A stretch of DNA of 64,000 nt from Vibrio campbellii CAIM 519 = NBRC 15631 = ATCC 25920 (lineage in GTDB: Bacteria; Pseudomonadota; Gammaproteobacteria; Enterobacterales; Vibrionaceae), in the NCBI RefSeq assembly GCF_002163755.1, contig NZ_CP015863.1:1364001-1428000 (forward strand), given 5' to 3'. A program made the translations under genes and the position numbers. The first letter of the stretch is position 1. Every line of letters starts with the position of its first letter. Under the pieces are notes generated by a model, which was not told the DNA's origin, did not search any database, and saw only the letters and a program-made list of their open reading frames with translations. Shown here in pieces: positions 34,157 through 43,765 of this stretch.

Positions 34157-35482
34157 TTAAGCGCGGCTCTTTTGCAGAATCAATGTGGCTTTTAAACCGC
34201 CCATTTTGCTCTCTGATAGTTCAAGCTGGCCGCGGTAACTGTGTGCCATTTCACTGACAATGTTTAAGCCCAAACCAGAACCTGGTGTGGTTTCATCCAG
34301 TCGGTAGCCACGCTTTATGACTTGGCATAGTTGCTCGGCAGGAATTCCCGGGCCGTCGTCTTCAACGATAATATGAATATTGTCCTTATCTAGCGTTGAA
34401 TGAACACGAATGATGCTGTTGGCCCACTTGTAGCCGTTCTCAAGCAAGTTACCCACCATCTCATCTAGGTCGGTTTTCTCTACGGCGACGTTCAATTCAG
34501 AATCAAGCTCGTTAATCAGTGTGACGTCACGGTGTACGTATACCTTGTCAAACGCCATGGATATGGCATCAACGCGCTCTGAAGGGTTCGATTTCACCGA
34601 AAGAATATTCATAGAGCCAGCCATACGAGCGCGACCTAAGTGGTAATCGATGTGTTGTTGGATTTGTGTGATTGGCGCGTTCAAGCGTTCTTGTTCTTCA
34701 GGCGTGAAGTTTTGCACCTCGTTTTTTAAAACGGAAAGCGGTGTTTTCAGCGCGTGAGATAAGTTTCCTGCATGATTACGGGCACGTTCAAGCAGCTCTT
34801 GATAGTGAAAGAGCAGGGCATTAAGGTCAGAAATCAAAGGGGAAATTTCTTTCGGGTACTCTTCTTCCAAGCCTTTTTTATTGCCTGATTTAAGCTCGGC
34901 TAACTCTCTTTGCAGCTTGGTTAGCGGGCTTAAAGACCACGCGATTTGCAGCAAGATAACCGCAAGAACACCAGCAAAGAGCAATCCTAGAATGATCCAA
35001 AGCTGCCCCGTTAAAGACTGGATTGTGCCTTCAATTGGATCTTCGTCAATGCCGATGATGACATCAATGGGACCGTCGTAATCTGGCAGGTAAAGTGTCT
35101 TTTTCAACGTGATAAGCTTTTCATCACGAGCGCCAAAGGCGTCTTTATCCAATCCTTTGTACTCAATTCTCTTATCCCACAACGATCGCGAACGTTCTAA
35201 GCTTGTTTTGGTGGAAGCACTCCAATAAAGGCCACTGTATGGGCGACTGAATCTAGGGTCGGAAAGTTGGGTAGAGAGAGTGAGTTGGCCTTGGCTGTCG
35301 ACTTCGAGCTGGGCGGCAATCTCGTCCATGTAGACATTCAATTGGGAGCGAGTATCATCCACCATATAGCTATACACTTGGGTGGGGATCGTTACTCCCG
35401 CAGCGAGGATCATAGCCGTTAGCCAGACAACCGCCGCCAGTACTAAGCGGCTTTTTATACTCAGCCGCTTAAGAATGTGCAT
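34157..35482 (-). CDS. sensor histidine kinase, CarS/VprB (PhoQ)-like
   Basis: 441 residues from ATG 35482 (AGG upstream); an ATG at 35506 that overlaps the regulator's stop is the alternative. Two membrane helices (about 12-33 and 161-182) bracket a ~125-residue periplasmic sensor. HAMP-like linker, phospho-acceptor His243 in SHALKTPLSVL, and ATPase motifs NLLENGYKW (N), DDGPGIP (G1) and GSGLGLNIV (G2). Layout and sequence resemble the Vibrio CarRS/VprAB system that controls lipid A modification in V. cholerae in response to calcium, bile or low pH. Orthology is likely but not proved here. Confidence 0.85.
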   Translation of the reverse strand: MHILKRLSIKSRLVLAAVVWLTAMILAAGVTIPTQVYSYMVDDTRSQLNVYMDEIAAQLEVDSQGQLTLSTQLSDPRFSRPYSGLYWSASTKTSLERSRSLWDKRIEYKGLDKDAFGARDEKLITLKKTLYLPDYDGPIDVIIGIDEDPIEGTIQSLTGQLWIILGLLFAGVLAVILLQIAWSLSPLTKLQRELAELKSGNKKGLEEEYPKEISPLISDLNALLFHYQELLERARNHAGNLSHALKTPLSVLKNEVQNFTPEEQERLNAPITQIQQHIDYHLGRARMAGSMNILSVKSNPSERVDAISMAFDKVYVHRDVTLINELDSELNVAVEKTDLDEMVGNLLENGYKWANSIIRVHSTLDKDNIHIIVEDDGPGIPAEQLCQVIKRGYRLDETTPGSGLGLNIVSEMAHSYRGQLELSESKMGGLKATLILQKSRA

Positions 35483-35495
35483 AGGTAGCCTGTGT

Positions 35496-36155
35496 TTACT
35501 CGGCATTCAGTTGGTACCCCAGTCCGCGGACGGTTTTGATGATCTTTGGCGCGATTTTCTTACGAATACGACCAATGAAAACTTCAATGGTGTTTGAGTC
35601 ACGGTCGAAGTCTTGCTTATAGATGTGCTCTACTAATTCGGTACGAGAAATGACTTTTTCTGGGTTGTGCATGAAGTACGCAACTACTTTATATTCCAGC
35701 GCGGTTAAGCTGACCGCTTGTCCTTGCCACAGTACTTTTGAGGAGCGTGTATCTAAACTCAAGTCACCAATCTGCATGACAGGTGAGGCGTTACCCGAAG
35801 CGCGGCGCAATTGGGCTCGAAGTCGAGCTGTTAACTCAACCATTTCAAATGGCTTAGTCAGGTAGTCATCGGCGCCAGCATTCAAACCTTCAACACGTTG
35901 AGATAATGTGTCACGGGCACTTAAAATCACAACTGGTGTATTAATGTTTTCATCTCGAATGCCTTTTAGAACCGTTAAACCATCTAGCTTCGGCAAGCCT
36001 AGGTCTAGCACAATAGCGTCCCATTCTTCTGAGGTAGCACGGTAAAGCGCATCGATGCCATCTTGGGAAAGTTCTGGCACCCAGCCATTGTTTTCCAACG
36101 TTTCTAAAATTTGTTCGCCTAGGCGAGGTTCATCTTCGACAACAAGTATTTTCAT
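35496..36155 (-). CDS. response regulator, OmpR family, CarR/VprA-like
   Basis: 219 residues. Receiver domain 1-115: acidic pocket EDE (7-9), phospho-Asp51 in IVLDLGLP, Thr/Lys switch (ILSAR, LTKPF). Winged-helix DNA-binding domain 125-218 with the usual RTELVEHIYKQDFDRDSNTIEVFIGRIRKK. The gene precedes its kinase with a close junction. PhoP-like overall. It would control surface charge or envelope genes if it is CarR; that is inference from family resemblance. Confidence 0.88.
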   Translation of the reverse strand: MKILVVEDEPRLGEQILETLENNGWVPELSQDGIDALYRATSEEWDAIVLDLGLPKLDGLTVLKGIRDENINTPVVILSARDTLSQRVEGLNAGADDYLTKPFEMVELTARLRAQLRRASGNASPVMQIGDLSLDTRSSKVLWQGQAVSLTALEYKVVAYFMHNPEKVISRTELVEHIYKQDFDRDSNTIEVFIGRIRKKIAPKIIKTVRGLGYQLNAE

Positions 36156-36196
36156 ATTCTTTCTTCTTATTATGCTTAGTAATTATTTACACTTAG

Positions 36197-36616
36197 TTAT
36201 TGTGGCTTGAGGGCTTTGTTGAAGTTACGTCCTTTTATCTCGAGCATTTCTAGCGTGGCGGCGTCGTATTCCACTTTTATCACACTGTCATTGAACAAGA
36301 TTTTCAGCTCGTAAACCCATTCATCATCGTCTTCCTCAAGCTCTACCTTAATAATACGCCCATACAGATCATTCTCCACTGCTTCATACATATCAGAAAA
36401 AGGGCGAATGTAGCCTTTCTGAACCGCGCGATAGACTTCATCCTGATCTTCATCGAACTCGATTCGTGTCCCTGGCTTTTCGACGTCACGAACAATGGCA
36501 TGGCCGTCTTTGTCATCATGATGATCATGGTGAGACGCAAAGCTTGGTGCAGACAATAAAAGCGGTACTAACCCTAGCAGCACGGAAAGTTTGCGCGGAG
36601 TGAAGGAGATAGACAT
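36197..36616 (-). CDS. periplasmic PepSY-domain protein
   Basis: 139 residues with a signal peptide (cleavage near SFA-SHH, residue ~28). A His/Asp cluster (SHHDHHDDKDGH) follows and could bind metal; residues ~60-138 form a PepSY-like domain (YGRIIKVELEEDDDEWVYELKILF, VIKVEYDAATLEMLEIKGR). It is the first gene of the operon with the response regulator and kinase (gap 41 nt), the usual arrangement in Vibrio, so it may modulate the sensor or be an autoregulated target. Confidence 0.8.
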   Translation of the reverse strand: MSISFTPRKLSVLLGLVPLLLSAPSFASHHDHHDDKDGHAIVRDVEKPGTRIEFDEDQDEVYRAVQKGYIRPFSDMYEAVENDLYGRIIKVELEEDDDEWVYELKILFNDSVIKVEYDAATLEMLEIKGRNFNKALKPQ

Positions 36617-36693
36617 AGCAAAGCCTTTTTCAATGAGTTACGACGATTATATCGTGCTGTACATGAACAGAAAGTGAATTAGTGAGCATTCGC

Positions 36694-38445
36694 TTATCTT
36701 AGTTCGTCGTCAAAGATCTTATCGCGCAGCTTCCAGAAGCGGCCTGACTTACGGGCAATAACAAATTGCGGCAGACGGAAACGATGCTGGTTGGCTACTA
36801 CTTTAGTTGGCGACGCTTCTTCAAACGGACGATGTTTATCTGCAAGGTGGGGACGAACAAACTGGTCTTTGAAGCTTTGCTTCTGTTTCTTGGTATTCAG
36901 TGACCAGAACTCGTGAACCAGTGCATTTCCTTCTCCTTGATATGTTTCACCCGAGTAGGTCACTTTCAATTGTGACTTACCATCATTGGATTTGAACACT
37001 GACAACTCCATTTCTGTGCACTCAAAGATAAGCGCATCTTTGAGGTTCAATGCTTCTTTAAGCTTTTTATCTGGATCGACGAGTGTGGCATCGCATTCAT
37101 GGCAAATACGCGCTGCAATATCGTTATCAGCGCCACATTCACCGCAATATTTCGCTCTGAAGCGATAACCACAGTGTTCACGCTCTCCTGTCTCATCGTC
37201 CTCAAAATATCCTTGGCAGCGACGGCCAAAGTGCTCAAGCAAAAAGCCATTACTGTCTAATTTGCCCCAGAAGTTATTATTGAATCCGCAAGCCGGACAA
37301 GGAATGGTGATAATTTCGCTGGTGGAGTCTGGCTTCGGGTCACCGACTTCAGGTTGGTACAGGTCATAGCTGTTGCCAGCGTAATCCAGCACGAGACATT
37401 CTGATTTGCCTTCCGAAAGACGCAAACCACGGCCAACAATTTGTTGATACAAGCTGACGGATTCGGTAGGGCGAAGAATCGCGATTAAATCTACATGTGG
37501 TGCATCGAAGCCCGTGGTCAGAACGGACACGTTGACCAAGTACTTTATCTCACGATTCTTGAACGATTGAATGATGGCATCACGTTCGGGTGTTGGCGTA
37601 TCACCAATGACGATGGCGGTTTCACCTTCTGGCAACAGGCCGTGGATTTCTTGCGCGTGGCGAACCGTGGCTGCAAACACCATTACGCCTTTGCGTTCTT
37701 TGGCGTATTGAATGATTTGCTCAACGATTTGTGGCGTCGCACGTTTGGCTTTGTCGATCACCATGTCCATTTCCGCTTCTTTGTACCGACCCGTATTGGC
37801 AGGCTTTAGCTGCGAGAAGTCATAAGATAAGACGGGGGCGTCCATCATGCGAGCAGGCGTTAAGAAGTTTTCATCCAATAAGTAACGAATAGGGAGCTCG
37901 AAGATACAGTCGCGGAAAAAGCGTGATTCTTCCGTTCGAACCTGTCCACGGGTGTGGTACTGATAAATCCATCCCATACCCAAGCGATAAGGTGTGGCGG
38001 TTAAGCCCAATACTTTGATGCCGGGATTGAGCTCTCTTAGATGAGTGATCACTTTTTGATAGCTACTGGTTTTCTCGTCTGGCACGCGATGGCACTCGTC
38101 AATCACCAACAAGGAAAATTGATTCTTGAAAGAATCCAGATTGCGCACCACGGATTGAACCGAGGCAAACACCACTTGCTGATCGGTCTCTTTACGTCCG
38201 AGACCTGCCGAGAATATTGAGCCTTTTAGTCCGTAACCTTCGTACTTGGCGTGATTCTGTTCTACCAGCTCTTTTACGTGAGCAAGTACTAGTACTCGAC
38301 CTTTGGCAAGCCTTGCTAACTCTGCAATGACCAAACTTTTACCCGCACCAGTAGGTAGCACAATGACCGCTGGTGTGGTGTGTTTACGAAAATAGTGAAT
38401 TACCGCTTTTACAGAGTCGGCTTGGTAGGGGCGAAGGGTGTACAT
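36694..38445 (-). CDS. radD: DEAD/DEAH-box helicase RadD
   Basis: 583 residues. N-terminal helicase core: Q-like motif RPYQADSV, Walker A PTGAGKS (31-37), motif II DECHR near residue 135, motif III LTATPYR, motif VI QIVGRGLR. The C-terminal half has Cys-rich zinc-binding pairs (CPACGFN, CGECGADNDIAARICHEC). RadD (YejH) helps RecA-mediated strand exchange and double-strand-break survival in E. coli. The arrangement radD (minus) / rsuA (plus) / bcr (plus) matches the E. coli yejH-rsuA-bcr order. The shared 74-bp gap holds both promoters. Confidence 0.9.
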   Translation of the reverse strand: MYTLRPYQADSVKAVIHYFRKHTTPAVIVLPTGAGKSLVIAELARLAKGRVLVLAHVKELVEQNHAKYEGYGLKGSIFSAGLGRKETDQQVVFASVQSVVRNLDSFKNQFSLLVIDECHRVPDEKTSSYQKVITHLRELNPGIKVLGLTATPYRLGMGWIYQYHTRGQVRTEESRFFRDCIFELPIRYLLDENFLTPARMMDAPVLSYDFSQLKPANTGRYKEAEMDMVIDKAKRATPQIVEQIIQYAKERKGVMVFAATVRHAQEIHGLLPEGETAIVIGDTPTPERDAIIQSFKNREIKYLVNVSVLTTGFDAPHVDLIAILRPTESVSLYQQIVGRGLRLSEGKSECLVLDYAGNSYDLYQPEVGDPKPDSTSEIITIPCPACGFNNNFWGKLDSNGFLLEHFGRRCQGYFEDDETGEREHCGYRFRAKYCGECGADNDIAARICHECDATLVDPDKKLKEALNLKDALIFECTEMELSVFKSNDGKSQLKVTYSGETYQGEGNALVHEFWSLNTKKQKQSFKDQFVRPHLADKHRPFEEASPTKVVANQHRFRLPQFVIARKSGRFWKLRDKIFDDELR

Positions 38446-38519
38446 GAAAATCTGTGAAATTGCTCAACTATTCGAATTAGGATCGCTATAATACCCGACC
38501 TTAAACATTAGAGGTATTC

Positions 38520-39221
38520 ATGCGTTTAGATAAATATTTGTGTGATGGACTGGGTGCGACTCGCAAGCAGGCAACGAAGATCATCAAAAGTGGCGAAATA
38601 ACGGTTGATGGTGAGGTACAAAAGAGTGGTGCATTCAAAGTACCAGAAGGTGGTGTGGTTGAATGGGAAGGACGCGAAGTTGGTGCTCCTGGCCCTCGTT
38701 ACATCATGTTGTACAAGCCTGCGGACTTTGTGTGTTCGCATGAAGATGGGCACAACCCAACGGCGTTCGTTCTACTGGATGAGCCAAAGGTAGAAAACTT
38801 GCACTTTGCTGGTCGTTTGGATGTGGACACTACCGGTCTTGTGCTGATCACAGACGACGGTCAATGGTCGCACCGTATTACGTCACCAAAACACAAATGT
38901 GAGAAGACGTACCGCGTATGGCTAGTGGATGCGATTCAACCTGATTACGTTGAGAAGTTTGCCGAAGGTATTGAGCTACGCAATGAGCGTGAGCCAACAC
39001 TGCCAGCACATCTTGAGATCGTGAACGAAGCCGAAAACGAAGTGCTGCTAACGATTGTGGAAGGCAAATACCACCAAGTGAAACGTATGTTTGCTGCGCT
39101 TGGTAACAAGGTTGAACATCTTCACCGTGAACGTATTGGTTCTATTGTGCTGGATGAAGCACTTGAGCCGGGTGATTACCGCTTCTTAACAGAAGAAGAA
39201 GTTGAATCAGTTGTAAAATAA
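38520..39221 (+). CDS. rsuA: 16S rRNA pseudouridine(516) synthase
   Basis: 233 residues. N-terminal S4 RNA-binding domain (MRLDKYLCDGLGATRKQATKII), catalytic Asp101 in GRLDVDTTGLVLI, and C-terminal EGKYHQVKRMFAALG of the RsuA/RluB branch. The E. coli enzyme isomerises U516 of 16S rRNA. Length matches E. coli RsuA (231). It diverges from radD with a 74-bp gap. No convincing terminator was seen immediately downstream; a 467-bp non-coding stretch follows before bcr. Confidence 0.92.
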   Translation: MRLDKYLCDGLGATRKQATKIIKSGEITVDGEVQKSGAFKVPEGGVVEWEGREVGAPGPRYIMLYKPADFVCSHEDGHNPTAFVLLDEPKVENLHFAGRLDVDTTGLVLITDDGQWSHRITSPKHKCEKTYRVWLVDAIQPDYVEKFAEGIELRNEREPTLPAHLEIVNEAENEVLLTIVEGKYHQVKRMFAALGNKVEHLHRERIGSIVLDEALEPGDYRFLTEEEVESVVK

Positions 39222-39688
39222 CTCAATCTGGTTGGAAATAATCACTGTTCTGGGAAATTGTTTGATTCCTGATAGGAACTAGTCTTTTGATGAGAAATCA
39301 CTCAGAATGGTGGTTCCTACCAAATAAGTCTTAGTGTCTGAGTAAGATGCTTATTCGCCGCTCGTAAACGCAGGCAGAACTGTATTTAGTCTGAGAAATC
39401 CTTTTCTCTTGTTGGTCCTTACTGACGATAAGTACAGACGGTGTTCATATCACCGCCTCTTCGTTTTAGCTCGGTTACTTTGTCGTTCTGCATACTGATC
39501 ATGCAGGTTTTAGCGTCGAGTTAGTCAAGACCATCTTGGTATACTTTCGTCTTTTATGATCTTCTCAATAGTAAGGAGACTATGCGCTGTAATTCGTGAC
39601 TGTTGCGGATTCAGGGTGAGAGAAGCGTCAATCATCTATCTCAATCAATGTGGAATGTTGATGGGAGGACACAACAAGAGGTAAGGCA
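39222..39688. other. 467-bp stretch between rsuA and bcr
   Basis: No gene is supported. A 15-codon frame at 39290 (MRNHSEWWFLPNKS) has no ribosome site. Small hairpins occur (TTCCT/AGGAA near 39265, CGGTG/CACCG near 39440, CTGCAT/ATGCAG near 39490), none with a proper T-tract. The bcr ribosome site is AAGAGG at about 39673. Confidence 0.3.
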
Positions 39689-40891
39689 ATGACAGAAAAA
39701 GCCCAAAGTGCTCCCCAGTCACAAATCAGTTTTTTATTGTTTCTTGTACTCGGTGCAATTGGTGCGCTGACGCCACTTGCTATCGATATGTACCTACCTG
39801 CTATGCCAACCATCGCGAAAGATCTTGGTGTAACCCCAGGTGCGGTACAGATTACGTTAACGGCTTATACGGCAGGTTTTGCGATAGGTCAGTTGATTCA
39901 TGGTCCGTTAGCGGATAGCTATGGTCGCCGACCTGTACTCATTTTAGGTGTGCTCTTTTTTGGTTTGGCAGCGGTAGTCAGTGCGACCACTAACGGTATC
40001 GATGCGCTAACTTATGTGCGTACGGCGCAAGGTTTCGCTGGCGCTGCGGCTGCTGTGATCATCCAAGCGGTCGTGCGTGATATGTTTGACCGTGAAGATT
40101 TCGCGCGTGCTATGTCGTTCGTGACCTTGGTGATTACGATTGCGCCTTTGGTAGCGCCGATGATTGGTGGCCATCTAGCGATTTGGCTCGGCTGGCGTTC
40201 GATCTTCTGGGTACTCGCTATCTTCGCTGTTGTAGTGATTTTGCTTGTTCTGTGGATGATCCCAGAAACGCTTAAGCCAGAAAACCGTCAGCCACTAAGA
40301 TTCAGAACCACGATTCGTAACTATGCACGCCTGTGTTCTAACCCTGAGGCATTGGGTTTGATGCTTTCAGGTGCGTTCTCGTTCTCTGGTATGTTTGCAT
40401 TCCTGACTGCGGGTTCGTTTGTTTATATTGATTTATATGGTGTTCGACCTGACCAATTTGGTTACCTATTTGGTTTGAACATCGTAGCGATGATTATCAT
40501 GACCAGTCTAAATGGTCGCATGGTGAAAAAGGTCGGCTCGCACTTCATGCTACGTTTCGGACTAACCGTGCAGTTGATTGCGGGTATTGGCCTGTTTGTC
40601 GGCTGGATGCTTGACCTTGGCTTGTGGGGCATGGTGCCTTTTGTTGTGCTGTTTATCGGTACTTTGTCTACGATTGGTAGTAACTCAATGGCTCTGCTGT
40701 TGAGTGGATACCCAACCATGGCTGGTACGGCATCTTCACTTGCAGGTACACTGCGATTTGGCACTGGCTCACTGGTTGGTGCGCTCGTTGCTGCAATGCC
40801 AGGCGCTGTTGCGTGGCCGATGGTTATCGTTATGTTTGCTTGTTCAGTGCTGTCTGCACTGTTTTATTGGACTTTAGGAAGAAAGGCGTAA
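39689..40891 (+). CDS. bcr: Bcr/CflA-family multidrug efflux transporter
   Basis: 400 residues, twelve membrane helices. Antiporter marks: MYLPAMPTIAKDLG after helix 1, GPLADSYGRRPVLILG in loop 2-3, RTAQGFAGAAAAV in helix 4 and APMIGGHLAIWLGWRSIFW in helix 5. Related to E. coli Bcr (bicyclomycin and sulfonamide export), and placed as in E. coli next to rsuA. Its TAA overlaps the DUF2913 start as TAATG, so the two are coupled. Efflux is inferred; the native substrate is unknown. Confidence 0.85.
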   Translation: MTEKAQSAPQSQISFLLFLVLGAIGALTPLAIDMYLPAMPTIAKDLGVTPGAVQITLTAYTAGFAIGQLIHGPLADSYGRRPVLILGVLFFGLAAVVSATTNGIDALTYVRTAQGFAGAAAAVIIQAVVRDMFDREDFARAMSFVTLVITIAPLVAPMIGGHLAIWLGWRSIFWVLAIFAVVVILLVLWMIPETLKPENRQPLRFRTTIRNYARLCSNPEALGLMLSGAFSFSGMFAFLTAGSFVYIDLYGVRPDQFGYLFGLNIVAMIIMTSLNGRMVKKVGSHFMLRFGLTVQLIAGIGLFVGWMLDLGLWGMVPFVVLFIGTLSTIGSNSMALLLSGYPTMAGTASSLAGTLRFGTGSLVGALVAAMPGAVAWPMVIVMFACSVLSALFYWTLGRKA

Positions 40892-41553
40892 TGTCTAATT
40901 ACACCAAAGAAATTCAAAACTTAGTTAACGCTGCTTTGGCAGATTTAGACCAAGAGCACCGCTCAGGCAAATTGGCCAACGCGCCAGTTGCTAACAACCA
41001 CTACTTGGTACGTTGGGTCACAAAGGCGCTGAAATCACAACGCTTTGGGCGCACAGTGGGTGATGACCTAACACGTTGGCAGAAAGCTGGTCGTTCAAAA
41101 GGTAACGATGCAGGTTTGCTATTCATCTTCAAACGTATCTCTGGCTTTTACGCGCAGTTTTTCCCTGAAGGTGAAGAGCCTAAAGTTATCAAAGACTCTG
41201 ACATTGAAGCGTTCTTGGATCTTATGGAACAGGCTGGCTGGGAAGTGTCTACATCTGAGCAACTAGTTGGTTGCGGTAAAGTACAAATCTTTACTGAAGG
41301 GCAGAACTCATTGGCATTGTGTGCAGACCAATGTGAAAGCTGTTTTGATGGTGAGCGACTGGTAAAACCGATGAGTTGGTTTGTTCGTGGTAACCATGCG
41401 GACTTTGTTGAGAAAGCATCGCAAGCAGGCTACATGGTTCACAAAGTAACCGACTACAAATCGATGGTGAAATACCACGGCGAATACCTTATCTTCCCTG
41501 CGAATGAAGGTAATCAATTAGCAGAGATTCCACTGTCATTTCAAGCTGACTAA
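40891..41553 (+). CDS. DUF2913 family protein
   Basis: 220 residues from the ATG at 40891 that overlaps the bcr stop (TAATG); the longer frame from 40813 lies inside bcr and is spurious. Soluble, with conserved block NHYLVRWVTKALKSQRFGR, an internal ALCADQCESCFDGERLVKPMSWFVRG with three Cys, and VKYHGEYLIFP near the end. DUF2913 is largely confined to Vibrionales and relatives, with no known function. Coupling to an exporter suggests shared regulation, not a proven joint role. Terminator at 41578. Confidence 0.85.
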   Translation: MSNYTKEIQNLVNAALADLDQEHRSGKLANAPVANNHYLVRWVTKALKSQRFGRTVGDDLTRWQKAGRSKGNDAGLLFIFKRISGFYAQFFPEGEEPKVIKDSDIEAFLDLMEQAGWEVSTSEQLVGCGKVQIFTEGQNSLALCADQCESCFDGERLVKPMSWFVRGNHADFVEKASQAGYMVHKVTDYKSMVKYHGEYLIFPANEGNQLAEIPLSFQAD

Positions 41554-41577
41554 TAGAATCACTTCTTCTCACTAAGC

Positions 41578-41613
41578 AAAAAGCGTACACATGATCTTTG
41601 TGTACGCTTTTTT
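41578..41613. terminator. bidirectional terminator
   Basis: AAAAAGCGTACACA / TGTGTACGCTTTTT around a short loop, T-tracts on both sides; separates DUF2913 from the convergent patatin/PldB fusion gene. Confidence 0.9.
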
Positions 41614-41656
41614 GTATTTAGCCGTCTCATTTTAAGAGGCGGGTTAAGTCTCACAG

Positions 41657-43558
41657 CTAAACAAATTGATGCCTGTGATCGTAAAAATGCAGGATGTGCT
41701 TTAACGCCCAGTCGCGGTAACGATCCGCTTCAATCAAAACATCATGTTTAGCGTGAGGTATGGTTAATAGTCTTGAGCTGGTGCACGCTTCATTGAATGT
41801 ATCTTGGGCTGCTAAGGAGACGACGTTGTCTCCCTCTGGTTGCACGATCAGTATTGGCGTCGTGATATGCTTAGCCTGAGATAGGCAATATTTTCCTGCT
41901 GCAATGGCTTCACTGATCCACTTTGGACTGACACCGCCTAATCGCAGCTCTGGGTTATTGCTTAGTAAATCACTGTAAGCTTTAAAGCGGATTGGGCTTG
42001 TCGTGTGATCATTTCCTTCGAAAGTCTTAGTAACAAAGGCGGTTTGTGTCGGAGCGAAGTTGGGCGTTTTCTGAAGTTGGCTGATCACCTTCATTGTCGC
42101 ACTTTGGATGCCGCCAACAACTTTAGGCAGCTTGATGCCAAACATTGGACTTGTGAGGGCACAAGCTTTGATGTTGTGGTCGTACTTCGCTAGGTATTGT
42201 GTCGCGATAGCTCCGCCCATAGAGTGGGCGAGTATCATGACTTCAGTTTTGTGTTGGCTTTCGACAACCTGTTCAAGAAATAGCGCTAAGTCTTCTACAT
42301 AGTGCTCAAATTGGTCGACGTGTCCAAGTTCACTGTGTTCGGTTAATCGTTGAGATTCTCCCTGACCACGGTGGTCAAAAGCGTATACATTAAAATACTG
42401 ACTTAACTCATAAATAAGTTCTTTATACTTCCAAACCGATTCATTACGTCCTTGTACGATGACGAGTGCTCTTGAATGGTTTTGAGGGTTAACGTTGATC
42501 CAAGCGATGTCGCTGTTCATCGCGCCCTTCATGTATCCGCGCTTTCTATTAAGCCATACTTGTTCGATTTTCTGATAATGGGCATCATCGTTTACAAACT
42601 CAGAAGTGATGGTTTTATAACGTTTGTATGGCTTGTAGGGGATATTCAGCTTTCTGCCAATGCTCGCTACAAACAGACGACCTAATCGCGCCCCGTGCAA
42701 GTAATCGGCATCCAGCTGTTTTTTCGTACTTTCTACGACGGACGATTTCAGGTTTCTAGCAGGTGAAATCTCGTAGATATTCACGTCATCCGGTGGGTTG
42801 GCCAAAAAGCGTTGAGTCTGACGGTAGGTCTCTTCGTGTTTAAGCAAAATGGCGGAAAGTTCACTCATGGCTTTGCTTGGCGCATGCTTAAGAATGGCCT
42901 CAATGAGAGGGTGGTGCTCGTCAAAATCGGTAGGCATTGTTCGGACCACAACGATATGTTTGTAACCTCGACGGTAAGCCTCTTCCACAGGAATGGGAGC
43001 CGATACACCGCCGTCAAGCCAACGTGCACCGTCGAACACCACCGGCTTTTTATGCAAGGCAGGAATCGCGCAGGACGCTCGAAGTACATCCTTCCAGTTA
43101 TCGAGAGTGACATCGAAACACTCGGTGGTTAGGTTACGTGCATGGGTTGCTACAGCGACGACTTGTTTGGTTTTGAGTAAATCCGAGCCTTTTTCCCAAT
43201 TGAGTGGGATATCAATTTCCGCATTGTCGACCAGAAAGTCTAAATCTAAGCCTTCGCCATTGAGGAGGTATTTCGTCAGCTTAAAGAATTCTGGGCGTCG
43301 CGTTGTCTCTGCAATTATTTTGTAAGCGTGACCTTGATGCCCGCATATGTAAGATGCGAGATTGAGGGAGCCTGCAGAAGTGCCGATAAGTAAGTCGAAG
43401 GGATTAAAATCAGCATGTAAAAAGGCATCGAGAACGCCCGCAGTGAATATGCCGCGTTGACCACCACCTTCAGTCACCAATGCAATCTTATCTACGTGTT
43501 GCTGGTGAAGCATGAAGTTATCGTGGTGTTTGTTGCTAATGATGTATCGATTACCCAT
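41657..43558 (-). CDS. patatin-like phospholipase fused to a PldB-like lysophospholipase
   Basis: 633 residues in two catalytic parts. Residues ~24-300 form a patatin/RssA-YjjU type hydrolase: glycine-rich oxyanion TEGGGQRG, nucleophile Ser61 in GTSAG, catalytic Asp182 in DGG. Residues ~355-625 are an alpha/beta hydrolase like E. coli PldB: FDHRGQGESQR, nucleophile Ser446 in AHSMGG, Asp577 in EGDN and His605 in KHD. E. coli carries yjjU and pldB as separate genes, so this looks like a fusion allowing stepwise phospholipid then lysophospholipid deacylation. No signal peptide, so cytoplasmic or inner-face. ATG 43558 has GGA upstream. Confidence 0.85.
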   Translation of the reverse strand: MGNRYIISNKHHDNFMLHQQHVDKIALVTEGGGQRGIFTAGVLDAFLHADFNPFDLLIGTSAGSLNLASYICGHQGHAYKIIAETTRRPEFFKLTKYLLNGEGLDLDFLVDNAEIDIPLNWEKGSDLLKTKQVVAVATHARNLTTECFDVTLDNWKDVLRASCAIPALHKKPVVFDGARWLDGGVSAPIPVEEAYRRGYKHIVVVRTMPTDFDEHHPLIEAILKHAPSKAMSELSAILLKHEETYRQTQRFLANPPDDVNIYEISPARNLKSSVVESTKKQLDADYLHGARLGRLFVASIGRKLNIPYKPYKRYKTITSEFVNDDAHYQKIEQVWLNRKRGYMKGAMNSDIAWINVNPQNHSRALVIVQGRNESVWKYKELIYELSQYFNVYAFDHRGQGESQRLTEHSELGHVDQFEHYVEDLALFLEQVVESQHKTEVMILAHSMGGAIATQYLAKYDHNIKACALTSPMFGIKLPKVVGGIQSATMKVISQLQKTPNFAPTQTAFVTKTFEGNDHTTSPIRFKAYSDLLSNNPELRLGGVSPKWISEAIAAGKYCLSQAKHITTPILIVQPEGDNVVSLAAQDTFNEACTSSRLLTIPHAKHDVLIEADRYRDWALKHILHFYDHRHQFV

Positions 43559-43765
43559 TGTGATTCCAATACTTGCTTGTTGTGGTCACCACTTCGCACA
43601 AGATGAAGTAGGTAAGAAGAAGGCATGGATTAAGAGTAATACGGGGGCTGGCCTGAGATAAATTCAAATAAATTGACTCCGTGTTAATCAATCTAAAACC
43701 CTCTCTCATCGACCCTTAGCTTATTACTCTTTTATGCTGGCATCCGTGCCAATGGTTCGCTTTAT

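Noticed and set aside
39290..39334. 15-codon frame MRNHSEWWFLPNKS as a leader peptide of bcr.
   Set aside because: No ribosome site, 355 nt from bcr, and no terminator/antiterminator pair that would make an attenuator.
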